From Mycoplasmataceae bacterium (GTDB lineage: Bacteria > Bacillota_I > Bacilli_A > Mycoplasmatales > Mycoplasmoidaceae): a DNA stretch of 40,593 bases. Both the position numbers and the translations under genes were made by a program. Below the pieces are notes generated by a model, which did no database searches, was not told where the DNA came from, and saw only the letters and a list, made by a program, of their open reading frames with translations. The stretch covers positions 1 to 40,593 of the forward strand of contig JAITRQ010000011.1 of NCBI GenBank assembly GCA_031288285.1, read 5' to 3'. Shown here piece after piece: positions 23,055 to 33,766 of the stretch. How positions within the stretch are numbered: position 1 is the first letter of the stretch; each line of letters starts with the position of its first letter.

Positions 23055-23208
23055 CCATTAACACTGTTGTTATATAGTTGATAAAATCTTTAAAATTACA
23101 TTAATATAAGTTTAGCGTAGATTGTTAAACGCAATATTAAACTAAATAAAAATACTTACTTGATGAAAAAAAATAGGCTTACAACAATTTAAATTTACTA
23201 GAAACATC

Positions 23209-23244
23209 AAAAAAACTTAGGTAATTACTTGACCTAAGTTTTTT
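23209..23244 (-). terminator. Terminator of the tRNA cluster
   Basis: Stem ACTTAGGT/ACCTAAGT extended by A/T pairs, with a 9-base loop, followed by a run of T on the minus strand. It lies directly downstream of tRNA-Phe, the last tRNA of the cluster. A run of T on the plus side too means it could also work in the other direction. Confidence 0.85.
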
Positions 23245-23245
23245 C

Positions 23246-23321
<76 letters not shown>

Positions 23322-23327
23322 TTGGTA

Positions 23328-23403
23328 TGGCGGTCCAGACGAGAATCGAACTCGCAATCTCCTCTGTGACAGAGAGGCATGTTAACCGGTACACCACTGG
23401 ACC
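23328..23403 (-). tRNA. tRNA-Asp (GUC)
   Basis: Acceptor GGTCCAG/CTGGACC, anticodon loop CTGTCAC giving GUC, T arm CGAGTTCGATTCTCG, discriminator G and encoded CCA. Six bases separate it from tRNA-Phe. Confidence 0.95.
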
Positions 23404-23405
23404 TT

Positions 23406-23482
23406 TGGTTGCGGAGGTGGGATTTGAACCCACGGCCTTCAGATTATGAGCCTGACGAGCTACCAGACTGCTCTACTCCGCG
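23406..23482 (-). tRNA. Initiator tRNA-fMet (CAU)
   Basis: Anticodon loop CTCATAA gives CAU. The acceptor stem starts CGCGGAG and ends CTCCGCA, so position 1 (C) and 72 (A) do not pair, the classic mark of bacterial initiator tRNA. The anticodon stem has G-C and G-U near the loop instead of three G-C pairs. CCA is encoded. Confidence 0.92.
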
Positions 23483-23485
23483 ACA

Positions 23486-23578
23486 TGGCGGATGCTGAGG
23501 GATTCGAACCCCCGCGTGATTTGCATCACCTTTCGGTTTTCAAGACCGATCCCTTCAACCAGACTTGGGTAAGCATCC
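23486..23578 (-). tRNA. tRNA-Ser (UGA)
   Basis: A type II tRNA with a long variable arm. Acceptor GGATGCT/AGCATCC, anticodon loop CTTGAAA giving UGA, T arm GGGGTTCGAATCCC (close variant), discriminator G and encoded CCA. First gene of the tRNA array. Confidence 0.94.
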
Positions 23579-23847
23579 GCGTAGTTAGTGATTTTATCAC
23601 ATTTATTTATAGTATCTCCACATTAAAACACGTGATGATTGCGAAGAAATGATAATGTTACCTTTGCAAATTGCATTACATATTTTTGATTAAAGGATCT
23701 TGGCAAGATAATATTTATGAAATTATTTTTAATATTTTCCAATTTTATTGATAAAAGATTTCTAAATTTTATGAATGAAAAACAGCAATTTTTAAGAAAT
23801 TTTACTCTCTTTATCATATTTACATTATGAGAAAGTAGAACAACTGA

Positions 23848-24966
23848 ATGTTTCTCAGAAAAAATTCACACTTGAAAATTTGCGATACTCCTAAAAGGGA
23901 TTATCATTTTGTATTATTTTTTGCTTTAGCAGCAGTTAGTATATATGCTGTTTTTAATTCTTATTACTATTTTCTCTTGTTCATTCCAGCTTTTATTTAT
24001 TTGCTCCAAAGTAAAATCAAATTAGTTTATTGAATTTTTATTAGTTTAACGGTTAGCGTAGTTATCGTGTTTTATCTTTTATTTAAAAATTACCTAATCA
24101 TTGAACATTTCAGTCAATGAATTGATTGTGTATTGCATTTTTCAATAAGACAGCACACAATCATCTGAATAAACAATCATTACAATATAACAACTGCTAG
24201 TTTTATTGAACTGATAATGTTTAATATTAAAAACTCTCAGTCTATAGCGATTTATCGGGGAATGGTAGATTTGTCAATTGTTTATTTAATTATTGTTAGC
24301 GGGTTCCATTTAGCAATAATTAAGAGAATTATTAATATTATATTTAAGAAGCGTTACGCCATAGCGAACTTAGTTAGCACTACTATTATTTTTGTGTATT
24401 TATATTTTCTCAATTTTGCTGTTAGTGCATTTAGAGTGTTTTCGACGTTAATATTATCGATATTTTTGCGTAGACGATGCAATAGTCCGTATGAAATATT
24501 AGGGCTATCAGGGCTAATTTCGTTGTTATTAGGTCCTTCAATCGCATTTAATGCAGGATTTTGTTTGAGCTATTTGTGTACGGCTGGGATTATTTTTATC
24601 GGAACGCTAAATATCAATAATATTTTTTTAGAAAAAGTTTTAATAAATTTAATTGCAATCGTAATTAGTTTACCTTTTGTATTAACTATGAATCGCTATA
24701 TAAGTTTTTGGGTTTTATTTAATTCATTCATTTTTGCTTATTTCTTTTGTTTTATTTTTTTGGCTTTATTATTCACTTTTTGAATAGTATGATTTTTACC
24801 ATTACAAGATTACATTACTAGTGGTGCATGGTGATTAATTAAGATAGCATTAGTTAACAATATTAAAATTTACATTAATCCTTTTGCGCCATGAGTAGAG
24901 GTTATATATTATCAGGCTATTTTCTTAACTATAATATTGATAAATTACCATTACCACGATGATTAA
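23848..24966 (+). CDS. comEC: ComEC/Rec2-type membrane protein
   Basis: 372 codons with TGA as Trp. It is a polytopic membrane protein with about eight hydrophobic spans. The competence-domain signature around residues 140-155 reads IVSGFHLAIIKRI, matching the SGLHxxxL motif of ComEC, and the following FRVFSTLILSIFLRRRCN resembles the A-x-R-A block. ComEC forms the channel for single-stranded DNA uptake. This copy lacks the N-terminal OB fold and C-terminal beta-lactamase domain of full-length ComEC, as is usual in mollicutes. The gene overlaps holA by 8 bases; comEC next to holA is a common arrangement in Firmicutes and mollicutes. Confidence 0.85.
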
Positions 24967-25876
24967 TATTTATTTTAGTCATGACCAAGATACACTCGCG
25001 TATGAGGCGCATGTATTAAGCGAGCAGTTTGACCAACGTAACATTAAACATTTAATATTTAAAAATAATTATCAAAATATCATTGACGAAATAAGTCAAA
25101 TTGATTTATTTATTCAACCCATTTTTATTATTAAAAATGCTGATTTTTTAATTCAAAAAGATAAATTTGACTTGATGCTCACTGAATATATTAAACAATT
25201 TGTTGGTGTAATACATTTATTTGTTAGCACCAAAAATATTACTGATTTTAATTCGATTGTAATTGCTAGTACAAATGTTTTTAAGATAAAAAAATGTACT
25301 AAATTTTCATTAAGTGCCAAACACGCATTGATTAATAAAATTTTACGAATTAGTCATTGCGACTTTCTTAATCCACTAATAATGGAAAATTACGAATCAT
25401 TACTTCCAAATGATCCTTTCATAATAATTAACGAAACTAATAAATTGGTTTTAGCTACTAATAGCAAATTGATTGACCAAGCTCTTGTTGATAATATTAC
25501 TTGTATAGCGACGGAGGAAAATATATTTAAATTAGTAAATTATTGACTCTTCAATAAGAAAATTGAATTAATAAGACTATATGATTCTTTAATCAGAATT
25601 AAATATCAACCAGCTGAATTAATAACAATATTAGCAAGTCAAATTTTCACAATGCGCTTGATTAAAATGGCTTTATCCAATAATTTATCTAGCACTGATA
25701 TGGAAATTAAAATGGGAATAAGTAAATTCATGATATTAAACAATCGCAATATCATTCATAGTACGCCATTAATTAAGTTTGATAATATGCTTAATGACCT
25801 CTACAAGTTAGACTATAATATTAAACGCAGTTTAATATCACCGCACCACGCGTTAAAAATTCAATTGTTAAAATAA
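24959..25876 (+). CDS. holA: DNA polymerase III delta subunit
   Basis: 305 codons, ATG inside the end of comEC. It opens with MINIYFSHDQDTLAYEAHVL, a clamp-loader delta-like start. A HolA-type C-terminal domain follows (LITILASQIFTMRLIKMALS, then ...EIKMGISKFMI), resembling L-x-x-Q-F-R-x-L. Delta opens the beta clamp in the clamp-loader complex. The family is very divergent in mollicutes. The call rests on length, the C-terminal block and the position after comEC. Confidence 0.82.
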
Positions 25877-25883
25877 CTTTACT

Positions 25884-27005
25884 ATGTCTAATTTCAAGTC
25901 ATTACAAACAAAAGTTGAAACAAATTTGCAAGCAGTTTTAAATGCTTCAAGCATGGCGACTAATATATCCAAAAATTCTAGTCTACAAACCGTCATTGAA
26001 AAGCAGTTAAATATTTTGGGATTTTTAGAAAGAACTAATAATGTTGTCAAACTTAAATCTACTAGTTTTATCAATAAGTATAAGAATTTATCAAACCGCG
26101 CATTTGTATTAGATAAACAAGTTACGTATTCAGCGGATGATAGTTTAGAAGACGAAGTTAATTATTTTCCGGTTTTTATCCAAAACATATTTCATATTGA
26201 CATGGCAAGTTTAATTGCTGGTAAAGAAGTACAAATTGATGTTCCAACTGTGAGCGATAAACCCACATATCAAAATGCTTTTGATTCAATGTCTTCAAAT
26301 GCAAATAAGTTATTTGGTACGATCGCTCCTGAACAAAATCCATTATTGATTAATATGGCAAAATTAAGAATTCAAAAAGAAATGAATGAAGGTAAGATTT
26401 ACATATACAAAACTCGTCCTAAAATTATTTTGCTTCTTAAATTACTTGCTGTAATTGTTTCGTTAGTAGGTTGCGTTTCTAATGTTATTTTGGGTGTAGG
26501 AATGATGTTATCTAGACCAATGTATACGTATGACACTGGTAATGCGGGTGGATCATTGTATGGTGATGCGGTAATGTATTTTGGTATGGCACTTATATTA
26601 TTGTGATTTGCTTACCAAATCGTAACGCCATTCATTAGCAAAAAAATTTTTAAGTCTAACGATAGTCGCAAATTCTATTTTCATACACATTTGCTTTGCT
26701 TTATTAGTCTTTTTATGGCTCTAATTGTAATTTTTGGTGGTCTTGCAGGTGATTTACGTATTTTTAGTGATATTCATTCAGAAGCTTGCCAAGGTTTTGT
26801 CGAAAATAACCCGTTTGCTGTTTATGCATGATTCATTGGATATATTGTGTTTTTCGTTATTTTGGGTTTGTTAACTGCACTATATTTTTGTTGCCGTTAT
26901 TTTAATCCTAAGCAAGATACTGATTTACTGAACGAATTAACTAAAAAATACATTCGCGAAATGTCTTCAGCAAGTACTTCAGGATCTGATAATATCGTTA
27001 AGTAA
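25884..27005 (+). CDS. Hypothetical membrane protein, four predicted spans
   Basis: 373 codons from ATG 25884, 7 bases after holA. The first ~170 residues are soluble and helical (MSNFKSLQTKVETNLQAVLN...). Then come about four hydrophobic segments, with loops at ~173-200, ~225-245, ~270-295 and ~315-340, and a short polar tail. TGA encodes Trp twice. The gene ends exactly one base before the next starts, so it is probably co-transcribed with the ECF S component. I do not recognise the family. Confidence 0.7.
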
Positions 27006-27905
27006 ATGTCTAAAAAACTTATTAAACGACCTAATAAGATAATTCAATTTTTACTACCGTTTTACCCAATAAAAATTTTTACTTCAATTCGCACTTTGCT
27101 AATCATCGCTTTTTTACTAGCGTTGCGAATAGTCTTTGAATATGTATCGTTTTATATTCCCGAAGTAGTATTGTCAATTTCGTTTACCACTTTACCAGTG
27201 TTAATATTTGGCTGGTATTTTGGTTTAGCTTATGGTGCAATTTTTGGTTTAATTTCTAATACACTTGCTTTTTTTATCACTGCCGGGCATGGTACAGTGT
27301 GATTTTGAATGTATGCAATCGAAGAACCAGCCATGGGAATTTTGGCTGGAATTTTTGCGGGATGAGCAACATTACGTCGTGATAATCCGCAAGTTAACAT
27401 TTTAATAGATGTGGTTATTCAACAAATTATTTGCATTGGTTTTGGGGTAATTGCTTACACGGTTTTAATTATGTGATTAAGTCCTAATGTTTCAACTCAC
27501 TATAGTTCGAATGTGTATAAAATTTATCGTTATTTAGCTATTACATTAATTGCTATTTTTTTTATATTGACTGAGTGTTTTACTCTGTACCAAATTAATG
27601 CGCATAAAACACAAACTTGAAAGTTAATAACGTTTATTTATGCATCTTCGCTAGTGACTATTAGTGTGCTCATTTTTTCGTTTTTATTAGGTCCAATTAC
27701 TACGGTTTCATATTTAACCTATGTGAATGGCAAACCACCTGATGTATGAGTGCAAATTGGTGCAGTTTACTATCTAATTCCCCGCGTCGTGGTTGACAGT
27801 ATTAAAGTCCCTGTAATTTCAGTTATCCTAACTTCGTTAATTCTGATGATTGATCCAATCATCAAACAAACCAAATGAAATATCGCTCACCAGTGAGAAA
27901 CCTAG
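27006..27905 (+). CDS. ECF transporter S component (folate-like family)
   Basis: 299 codons with about nine TGA Trp codons, about six membrane spans. SIRTLLIIAFLLALRIVFEY, then the loop SISFTTLPVLIFGWYFGLAYGAIFGLISN, follows the S-component pattern (A-L-x-x-A-L at the start, P-x-x-x-x-G-x-x-x-G-x-x-x-G loop) seen in FolT and related substrate binders. It would bind one vitamin and use the shared EcfA1A2T energizer at 18269-21082. The substrate cannot be set from sequence. Its stop overlaps the stop of the convergent gene (shared CTAG). Confidence 0.78.
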
Positions 27906-28705
27906 TTTATGTTAAACATGTATTTGAGTATTGTTCGATAAATATGATTAACAATTTGCAGATTAGGCTTAATTTGGCTGAATTGTTCAAACATTAGGCC
28001 ACTATTAATTTCTAAAATCATTAATTTGTTATCCACTTGAATAATATCGACCGCACAAAAATTAATATTAATAGCCTTAGCGGCATTTAATGCTAGTGTA
28101 CTTAATTTGGTTTTGAGTGGTTTTGATAAAATGATATTTACTTTTGCTCCTTGACTTAAATTGTGTTTTCAAGATTTGTTTTTTACTTTTTCGTAAATTA
28201 AATAAGGTTTTTGCTTGATCAAAACGACGCGATATTCATTTTGTATTTGGTAATATGGTGCGAATGACAGTGCAGGATATTTTTGGAAAATAATTTGAGT
28301 TTTAGTGTTTAAATCACTATTACTAACAATTTTATAAACGTGTTCCCCTCCCGTACCGATATTTGGCTTGACAACAATTGTGCCTAATTCTGCCAACAAT
28401 TTTTTGGCTGTTGCTAAAGGCGGAGTTGTTAGTTTTTGGTAATGCCAATTATTTGGTGACATTACATATCAATGCATGACGCACGGAATTTTGGAATTAC
28501 TCAATTTTTCGCTTAACCCCGCTTTATCATCACATAACATTTGGACAGTTGATTTATCAACGGGAAATTTGTATCCGTAGATTAATTGTGACTTATTTTT
28601 ATAAGTTAATTCTAAAATTCAGCCTGATGCATATTGCTGTATTTTGATTCCTAGCGATTTACACAGTTTTGTGATAATAACGACTAATTGGCGTTGCGCA
28701 CTCAT
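27902..28705 (-). CDS. ATP-grasp domain protein
   Basis: 267 codons from ATG 28705. An ATP-grasp core is visible: GTIVVKPNIGTGGEHVYKI (lysine and glycine-rich loop over ATP), then INFCAVDIIQVDNKLMILEI, ending with EINSGLMFEQF (metal-binding E-x-N). Proteins of this kind ligate a carboxylate to an amine or thiol. It resembles RimK or YheC/D-like proteins, but the substrate is unknown. The start overlaps the cutC stop (TAATG), so the two are coupled. Confidence 0.75.
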
Positions 28706-29319
28706 TATTTCATTCCCAAATTACGACCATGAAATTGCTGGATACCAGTACTATTAGCAATTTTCATATAATTGTCATCGTTCACTTTTCCACCCGCAAC
28801 GATTTCTAATTTACCACGGGCATATTCGTAGATATCACGCAATTGCTTTAAATTTTTTTCAGCAATATCTTTACCACCCTTAGTTAAAATACGGTTAAAG
28901 CCAATAACTGTTAATTTGTCAATTGCTTCGCGTCAGTTGGCAAATTCATCAAATGCCATGTGAAATATTTTTTGTTTATCTCTGCATGTTTTAACTAGTT
29001 TCTTGTTTCTTTTATAGTCAATAAATCCTTTTTTATCAAGCAATCCAAAAATAAATCCCTCAATTTGTAAATTACGTAACTTACGAATCTGAGTCAACAT
29101 TTTACGATACTCCCACCATGTTGCATTGTATTTGTCATTAACACGAATCATTACAACTACAGGTATTTTTTTAGCGATTACATAATTGATTAAATCAATT
29201 GATGGTGTGAGTCCACCAAAATCTAAACGACTACATAATTCAATACGATTAGCCTTAGTTTTAACTGCAGTATCAATTTGCGTTTCATTTTCAACACACG
29301 CTTCTTTAATTAGTGGCAT
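28705..29319 (-). CDS. cutC: CutC-family protein
   Basis: 204 codons from ATG 29319 (MPLIKEACVENETQIDTAVK); a longer frame exists but this start fits the family. Core blocks are ANRIELCSRLDFGGLTPS, IPVVVMIRVND, IEGFIFGLLDKKGFIDY, FHMAFDEFANW and KLEIVAGGKVNDDN. These match the CutC TIM-barrel (E-L-C, G-G-L-T-P-S). Named for copper homeostasis, its true enzymatic role is unsettled. Overlaps the ATP-grasp gene and is divergent from rpsD. Confidence 0.9.
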
Positions 29320-29375
29320 TAGAGACAAATTATAGAAAAATGTTAGGCAAACGTAAAAAAAATAATTTTTGGTAA

Positions 29376-29381
29376 TATAAT
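29376..29381 (+). promoter_or_regulatory. -10 box of rpsD, very short leader
   Basis: TATAAT in the context GGTAATATAATAATTCCC, 12 bases before the rpsD ATG. The transcript leader would be about six bases, too short for the usual S4-binding autoregulatory structure or a Shine-Dalgarno. Confidence 0.55.
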
Positions 29382-29393
29382 AATTCCCATCAT

Positions 29394-30005
29394 ATGTCAA
29401 GATATACTGGAAGTATCAACCGTAAAGCACGTCGTTTGGGTTTTTCAATACTAGAAAATAATAAAGAATTTTCTAAAGGTAAAAAGCGTACTTATGCTCC
29501 TGGACAACATGGTATGGCTAATCGCAAATTATCTGGATACGGTGAACAATTAGCTGAAAAACAAAAAATTGCATTAATGTATGGTATGAACGATCGCCAA
29601 TTTCGTCGTTTATTCACAATCGCCAAAAAAATGAAAGGTTCAACGGCACTTAATTTATTGATTGTCCTTGAGTCGCGATTAGACAACTTGGTTTATCGAA
29701 TGGGTTTTGCACCGACTCGACGTAGTGCTCGACAACTTGTAACTCATGGACATATTATGTTAAATGGTAAAAAATGCGATATTGCTTCAACGATTGTTAC
29801 GACTGGTAGTAATATTAGTATTAAAGAAAAATCACGAAAAATTCCTTTAGCTAATCCTGAATCAGTAGTTGGTACATTAGCATTTGTGCAAGTTGACTCT
29901 AAAGACAAGACCGGTAAATATGTACGTTTTCCTGAACGTCAAGAATTAAACCAAGAAATTAACGAAACATACGTGGTTGAATGGTATAACCGTTTAGTTA
30001 AATAG
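29394..30005 (+). CDS. rpsD: Ribosomal protein S4
   Basis: 203 codons. MSRYTGSINRKARRLGFSIL, then KGKKRTYAPGQHG, YGEQLAEKQKIALMYG, RLDNLVYRMGFAPTRRSARQ, and the S4 RNA-binding domain LVTHGHIMLNGKKCDIASTI are the standard S4 sequence. It nucleates 30S assembly at the 5' domain of 16S rRNA. It stands alone as usual in Firmicutes and mollicutes, convergent with the MATE gene ten bases away. Confidence 0.98.
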   Translation: MSRYTGSINRKARRLGFSILENNKEFSKGKKRTYAPGQHGMANRKLSGYGEQLAEKQKIALMYGMNDRQFRRLFTIAKKMKGSTALNLLIVLESRLDNLVYRMGFAPTRRSARQLVTHGHIMLNGKKCDIASTIVTTGSNISIKEKSRKIPLANPESVVGTLAFVQVDSKDKTGKYVRFPERQELNQEINETYVVEWYNRLVK

Positions 30006-30014
30006 TCTTACAAA

Positions 30015-31658
30015 TTAAGAAATTTGTTCGTTATTTTTGACAAAGTTTTTGTACATGTAGCTCACACTTCAAACAAAAACAATAATAACGGTTATACATA
30101 ATATTAAGAATGGGTTTCACAAGAACAAATTAATGTTTTGATGTGTGATAGCAGCCCATTGCATTAAAAACGATATTGGTACAGCACAGATCAAACCTTG
30201 CATAATACCGCATAACGATGCTTGTCACCACCGATTCGTTGCTTGAAATAGCATCATTCCACCAATGCCAATACTGAATATGGGCATTTGCAACATTGCA
30301 ATAAGTAACATTAATTGAGCATGTTGAAATTTGGTGGGATTAGCATTTTTAGTGATGTTGAATAATGATAATAATGGTCCGCTTAATGTGAAGTAAATAA
30401 TTACAAATGTAATCAATCCATATAATGCTCCCAATCCGTTTAAAATTCAATAAGACTGTCGCACGCGTTTGTAATTTTTTGCACCATAGTTGTATGCACA
30501 AGTAATTCGTGCACCATTGATAATTCCTACTTCTGCGGTGTAAAACAAGTTATAAATGGGGTTAATCGCTCCATAAATATCTTGATATTCCGAATTACTA
30601 TATCCACCACCTGTATGTGCGGTGACTTTTGCTAAAAGTCACAATTGAATCGTCGCCGCTAATGCCATTGAAAGATTACGCAAAAACGAAGGTAATCCAA
30701 GTGAAAAAATACTTCACATATTTAATCCGCTTCAATTTAAATGTTTCAAATATTTGATATGTAAATTGATGACACCTTTATTACCAAGATACCAGATGTA
30801 AACAAAATAAATTAAAGCATTAAGTGCTCAACCAAATACTAGCGCAATCGCCCCTCCTAACATTGCTAATTGGGCATATTTAATAAGTAAAAAATCTAGC
30901 AAGATGTTGAATGCATTACAAATGACTGCAACGATAACTATGAAAGCTTGCTTGCCTTCAGAGATCACAAGTAGGGCAAAAAATTGGGTAAAAACTGCAA
31001 AAGTTGCTCCCGCACCAACGATGTAAATAAATAGCTTATCAAATTCAAATGTTTTATCAAAAGCGATTTGATAAACCGCCTTGATACAATTGAAATCTTG
31101 ATCACTAACTTGATTCTTGATTTGATCTAGTGATTTTTGCAAGGAGTTACCTTGTTCTAAATGGATGATTGATTCTGTCGAAACAATAATTATTAATGAT
31201 ATTAATATTGCAAAAATTAAATTGGATCAAAATCCTAAAGTTCACGCACGTCGCGCTTCATCGTAACGTTTTTGCCCGTTATATCTTGTGTAGTTAATTG
31301 AAACACCATTACCGATTAATAGTGCTGCTGCATTAACAATTACTAATATCGGCGCACTATAAGCAACTGCTGCTCGTACAACTGTTGCAGGATCACACCA
31401 ACTGACATGAATATTATTGGCGATTCAACCATCATAGTGTTCTTTGAAATAATTGTAAGCATTTTGATCAGCAGCAAACATGTGTTGGGATGAAGAAAGT
31501 TTAGGAATTAAATTCACCATTAACAGTTGATCAGCAAAAGCGTATAATCCCGACATAATCGCAATTACTAATGCAGGTAATGAAACAATTAAAACCGCTT
31601 TGACAATATGACTGTCTAGAAATAAACGTTTTTGACGTAATTGCGATTGATTGTTCAC
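30015..31658 (-). CDS. MATE-family efflux transporter
   Basis: 547 codons with TGA as Trp, about twelve membrane spans. The start LIVSLPALVIAIMSGLYAFADQLLMV is the MATE opening (P-x-x-x-x-x-x-x-x-x-D), and IGNGVSINYTRYNGQKRYDEA and IINGARITCAYNYGAKNYKR match the A-x-x-x-G-x-x-x-G-x-x-x-x-A blocks of both halves. MATE proteins export drugs or cationic metabolites using Na+ or H+ gradients. It is longer than usual (~450) owing to loop inserts between the first spans (residues ~50-100). Function is by family only. Confidence 0.88.
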
Positions 31659-31716
31659 ATTAAAAAACTATATGCATATATTCTAATACATCCATAATGC
31701 ATGGTACATAAATTCA

Positions 31717-32463
31717 CTAGTTATTGCTAGAAAATGGTCAGAAGCAATTAACTAATTTAATGAAAAAATCATTAAGAAACTTATTGCAGTTAATGAATTT
31801 TGTACTAATAACATAACAACACAGCATAATGCTGACAGTAATTGGTAAATCTAGTAGATAGTGTTGTTTGGTTAGAAAGATTGAAGATAAACACAATGCC
31901 GTCATTGCGGGGAAATACGCTCGTGCAATTCATTTGCTATATCGCTTACCTTTAATTTTGTTAAATACCGCAAATAAAGAAGCGGTTAAAGTAAAGCAAT
32001 GTCCCGAAGGAAATGTGCAAAAAGATTGGATTCGCATGTTATTAGCATCAATCTGTTGCTGATAGTCATAAGAAGGAAAACAAATTCAAACTATTGAAAT
32101 CGTTACTATGCAAATAATACAAAACCAGCAATATGTGTAATATTGTCGCTCATCTAGTAAAAAATAAATTATTAAAAAAGATGATATCCAAAAAAGTTCA
32201 GATACTATAAAATAAATTATTCAAAATTGCGGTAAGTAGGGGATGGTTTTGTCTATAGGTAATGCAACTGAGAATGAATGATAACCGTTAATATAGAGTA
32301 CGTATTGAATATTAGTACACACTAAGTAGGATATAAGCTGTAATACAGGAATAAAAACACACGAAATTAGCGCTGGTAAAATATTTTGATGTAAATAATA
32401 TTTAGTAAAACGACAACGAATCTTTTGTTTCAAAGATTGGTAGTTTGTTGACTTACTAAACAT
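31717..32463 (-). CDS. PAP2-like membrane phosphatase
   Basis: 248 codons from ATG 32463, with five TGA Trp codons, about six hydrophobic spans. FPSGHCFTLTASLFAVF is the PSGH motif and LCLSSIFLTKQHYLLDLP the S-x(7)-H-x(3)-D motif of the type 2 phosphatidic-acid phosphatase family. A clear first motif (KxxxxxxRP) is not seen, so it may be an IPT/PAP2-like relative. It probably removes phosphate from lipid phosphates at the membrane. It lies 10 bases after rplA in the same direction and may be read through from the rplK promoter. Confidence 0.78.
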
Positions 32464-32472
32464 AATGACTAA

Positions 32473-33156
32473 TTAATGGACGAGACTAATTTTAATAGCT
32501 GGTCCCATTGTGGTCGAGATATAAATACCTTGGATATAATCACCTTTGACCGTTGCGGGACGTTTGCTGGAAATAAACTCAAGCAAAGCTTCAATATTTT
32601 TAACAATTTTTTCAGCCGCGGCTGAAACTTTACCAATTACCATGTGGATGTTACCATAAGTATCGGTACGATAGTTGGCTTTACCTTTTTTAAATTCTTT
32701 GGTAACTTTGACAACATCAGTTGTCACAGTTCCTAATTTCGGATTGGGCATTAGACCTTTAGGTCCCAATAATTTTCCTAATTTAGATAATTCAGGCATA
32801 AATTTCGGTGTGGTAATAATCACATCAAAATCTAACCAACCACCTTTGATTTCGTCAATTTTATCCTTACCACCATAATAATCTGCCCCTGCATCTTTGG
32901 CTTCTGCAGCTGTTAATGTTTCACTTAAAACTAATACTTTAGTTTGTTTACCCAAGTAATAAGGTAAAGCAATTGCACCTCGTAGTTGTTGTTCAGCTTT
33001 GGTAGTATCGAGGTTTAATTTGATAGCGATATCAATTGAAGCATCAAATTTTGTGGTTGAAGTTTTTTTAGCAAGATTCACTGCTTCAACAATTGAATAA
33101 TGTTTTTTAGGATCAATTAATGCTTTAGCAGCAAGGTATTTTTTATTACGTGACAT
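32473..33156 (-). CDS. rplA: Ribosomal protein L1
   Basis: 227 codons. MSRNKKYLAAKALIDPKKHY opens the gene; FDASIDIAIKLNLDTTKAEQ, then the signature block MPELSKLGKLLGPKGLMPNPKLGTVT, and GNIHMVIGKVSAAAEKIVKNIEALL are standard. L1 forms the stalk that releases deacylated tRNA from the 50S and can repress its own operon. It follows rplK by two bases. Confidence 0.98.
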   Translation of the reverse strand: MSRNKKYLAAKALIDPKKHYSIVEAVNLAKKTSTTKFDASIDIAIKLNLDTTKAEQQLRGAIALPYYLGKQTKVLVLSETLTAAEAKDAGADYYGGKDKIDEIKGGWLDFDVIITTPKFMPELSKLGKLLGPKGLMPNPKLGTVTTDVVKVTKEFKKGKANYRTDTYGNIHMVIGKVSAAAEKIVKNIEALLEFISSKRPATVKGDYIQGIYISTTMGPAIKISLVH

Positions 33157-33158
33157 AA

Positions 33159-33620
33159 TTATTTTTTACTATCTTTTATGGTTTTTTTGGGTGCTAAGTC
33201 AACACCTTCAATTTTGATTCCCATCTGTTTAGCAGTGCCTGCGACCATACGCAATGCGGCTTCTTCATCATAAGCATTTAAATCAACTAATTTATATTTA
33301 GCAATTTCTAAAGCTTGCGCTTTCGAAATTGTGGCAACATGATCAGTAATCTGGTTCTTACCAGCGGTTTCTAATTTAGCGGCTTTTTTAAGCATCACAC
33401 TAGTGGGTGAAGTCTTGGTAATAAAAGTAAAAGATTTATCACTAAAAGCAGTAATAACACACGGAACAACTTCACCATTACGACTTTTGGTTTTGTCATT
33501 AAATTGTTTGGTGAATTCAGCCATATTAATACCAATACTAGCTAATGCTGGTCCAGGTTTAGCCTGTCCCCCGATTAATTGAATTTTTGCAATTCGTGTG
33601 ATTGTTTTTTTAGCAGCCAC
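33159..33620 (-). CDS. rplK: Ribosomal protein L11
   Basis: 153 codons from GTG 33620, preceded by a strong GGAGGG Shine-Dalgarno. [37 protein letters not shown] and the closing [16 protein letters not shown] are diagnostic of L11, which forms the GTPase-associated centre with 23S rRNA. A C-terminal extension of ~12 residues ([12 protein letters not shown]) is longer than the 141-residue norm. Consensus promoter and ~100-base leader upstream. Confidence 0.98.
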   Translation of the reverse strand: MAAKKTITRIAKIQLIGGQAKPGPALASIGINMAEFTKQFNDKTKSRNGEVVPCVITAFSDKSFTFITKTSPTSVMLKKAAKLETAGKNQITDHVATISKAQALEIAKYKLVDLNAYDEEAALRMVAGTAKQMGIKIEGVDLAPKKTIKDSKK

Positions 33621-33655
33621 AAGTTCCCTCCTTCTTCATTATTAAGACACTCTAC

Positions 33656-33688
33656 GTGGTTTATAGCGACAATTATTTTGTCTCCCAC
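33656..33688 (-). promoter_or_regulatory. Candidate L1-binding hairpin in the rplK-rplA leader
   Basis: The leader RNA can fold as GUGG (33688-33685), an internal GA bulge, GAC/GUC inner pairs around a 9-base loop, an asymmetric GCUAUAAA strand, and CCAC (33659-33656). The GUGGGA strand with an asymmetric internal loop resembles known L1 operator mimics of 23S helix 76-78, so L1 may bind it to repress rplK-rplA. The pairing is seen; the regulation is inferred. Confidence 0.4.
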
Positions 33689-33731
33689 ATGCTACTTAAT
33701 CGTTAAACGGATTTAAAGATTAATAGTGTTA

Positions 33732-33759
33732 ATTATAAAGAAAGAAGTCAATTTGTCAA
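33732..33759 (-). promoter_or_regulatory. rplK-rplA promoter
   Basis: Minus-strand TTGACA (33754-33759) and TATAAT (33732-33737) are both perfect with a 16-base spacer, the same quality as the rRNA promoter. The expected start leaves a leader of about 105 bases before the rplK GTG. Confidence 0.88.
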
Positions 33760-33766
33760 GTTGACA

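Noticed and set aside
23623-23817. 64-codon minus-strand frame upstream of the tRNA-Ser gene
   Set aside because: No ribosome binding site, no recognisable motif, and low-complexity AT-rich composition (Lys, Asn, Ile, Phe). It would end only 45 bases before the tRNA. I treat 23579-23847 as spacer.
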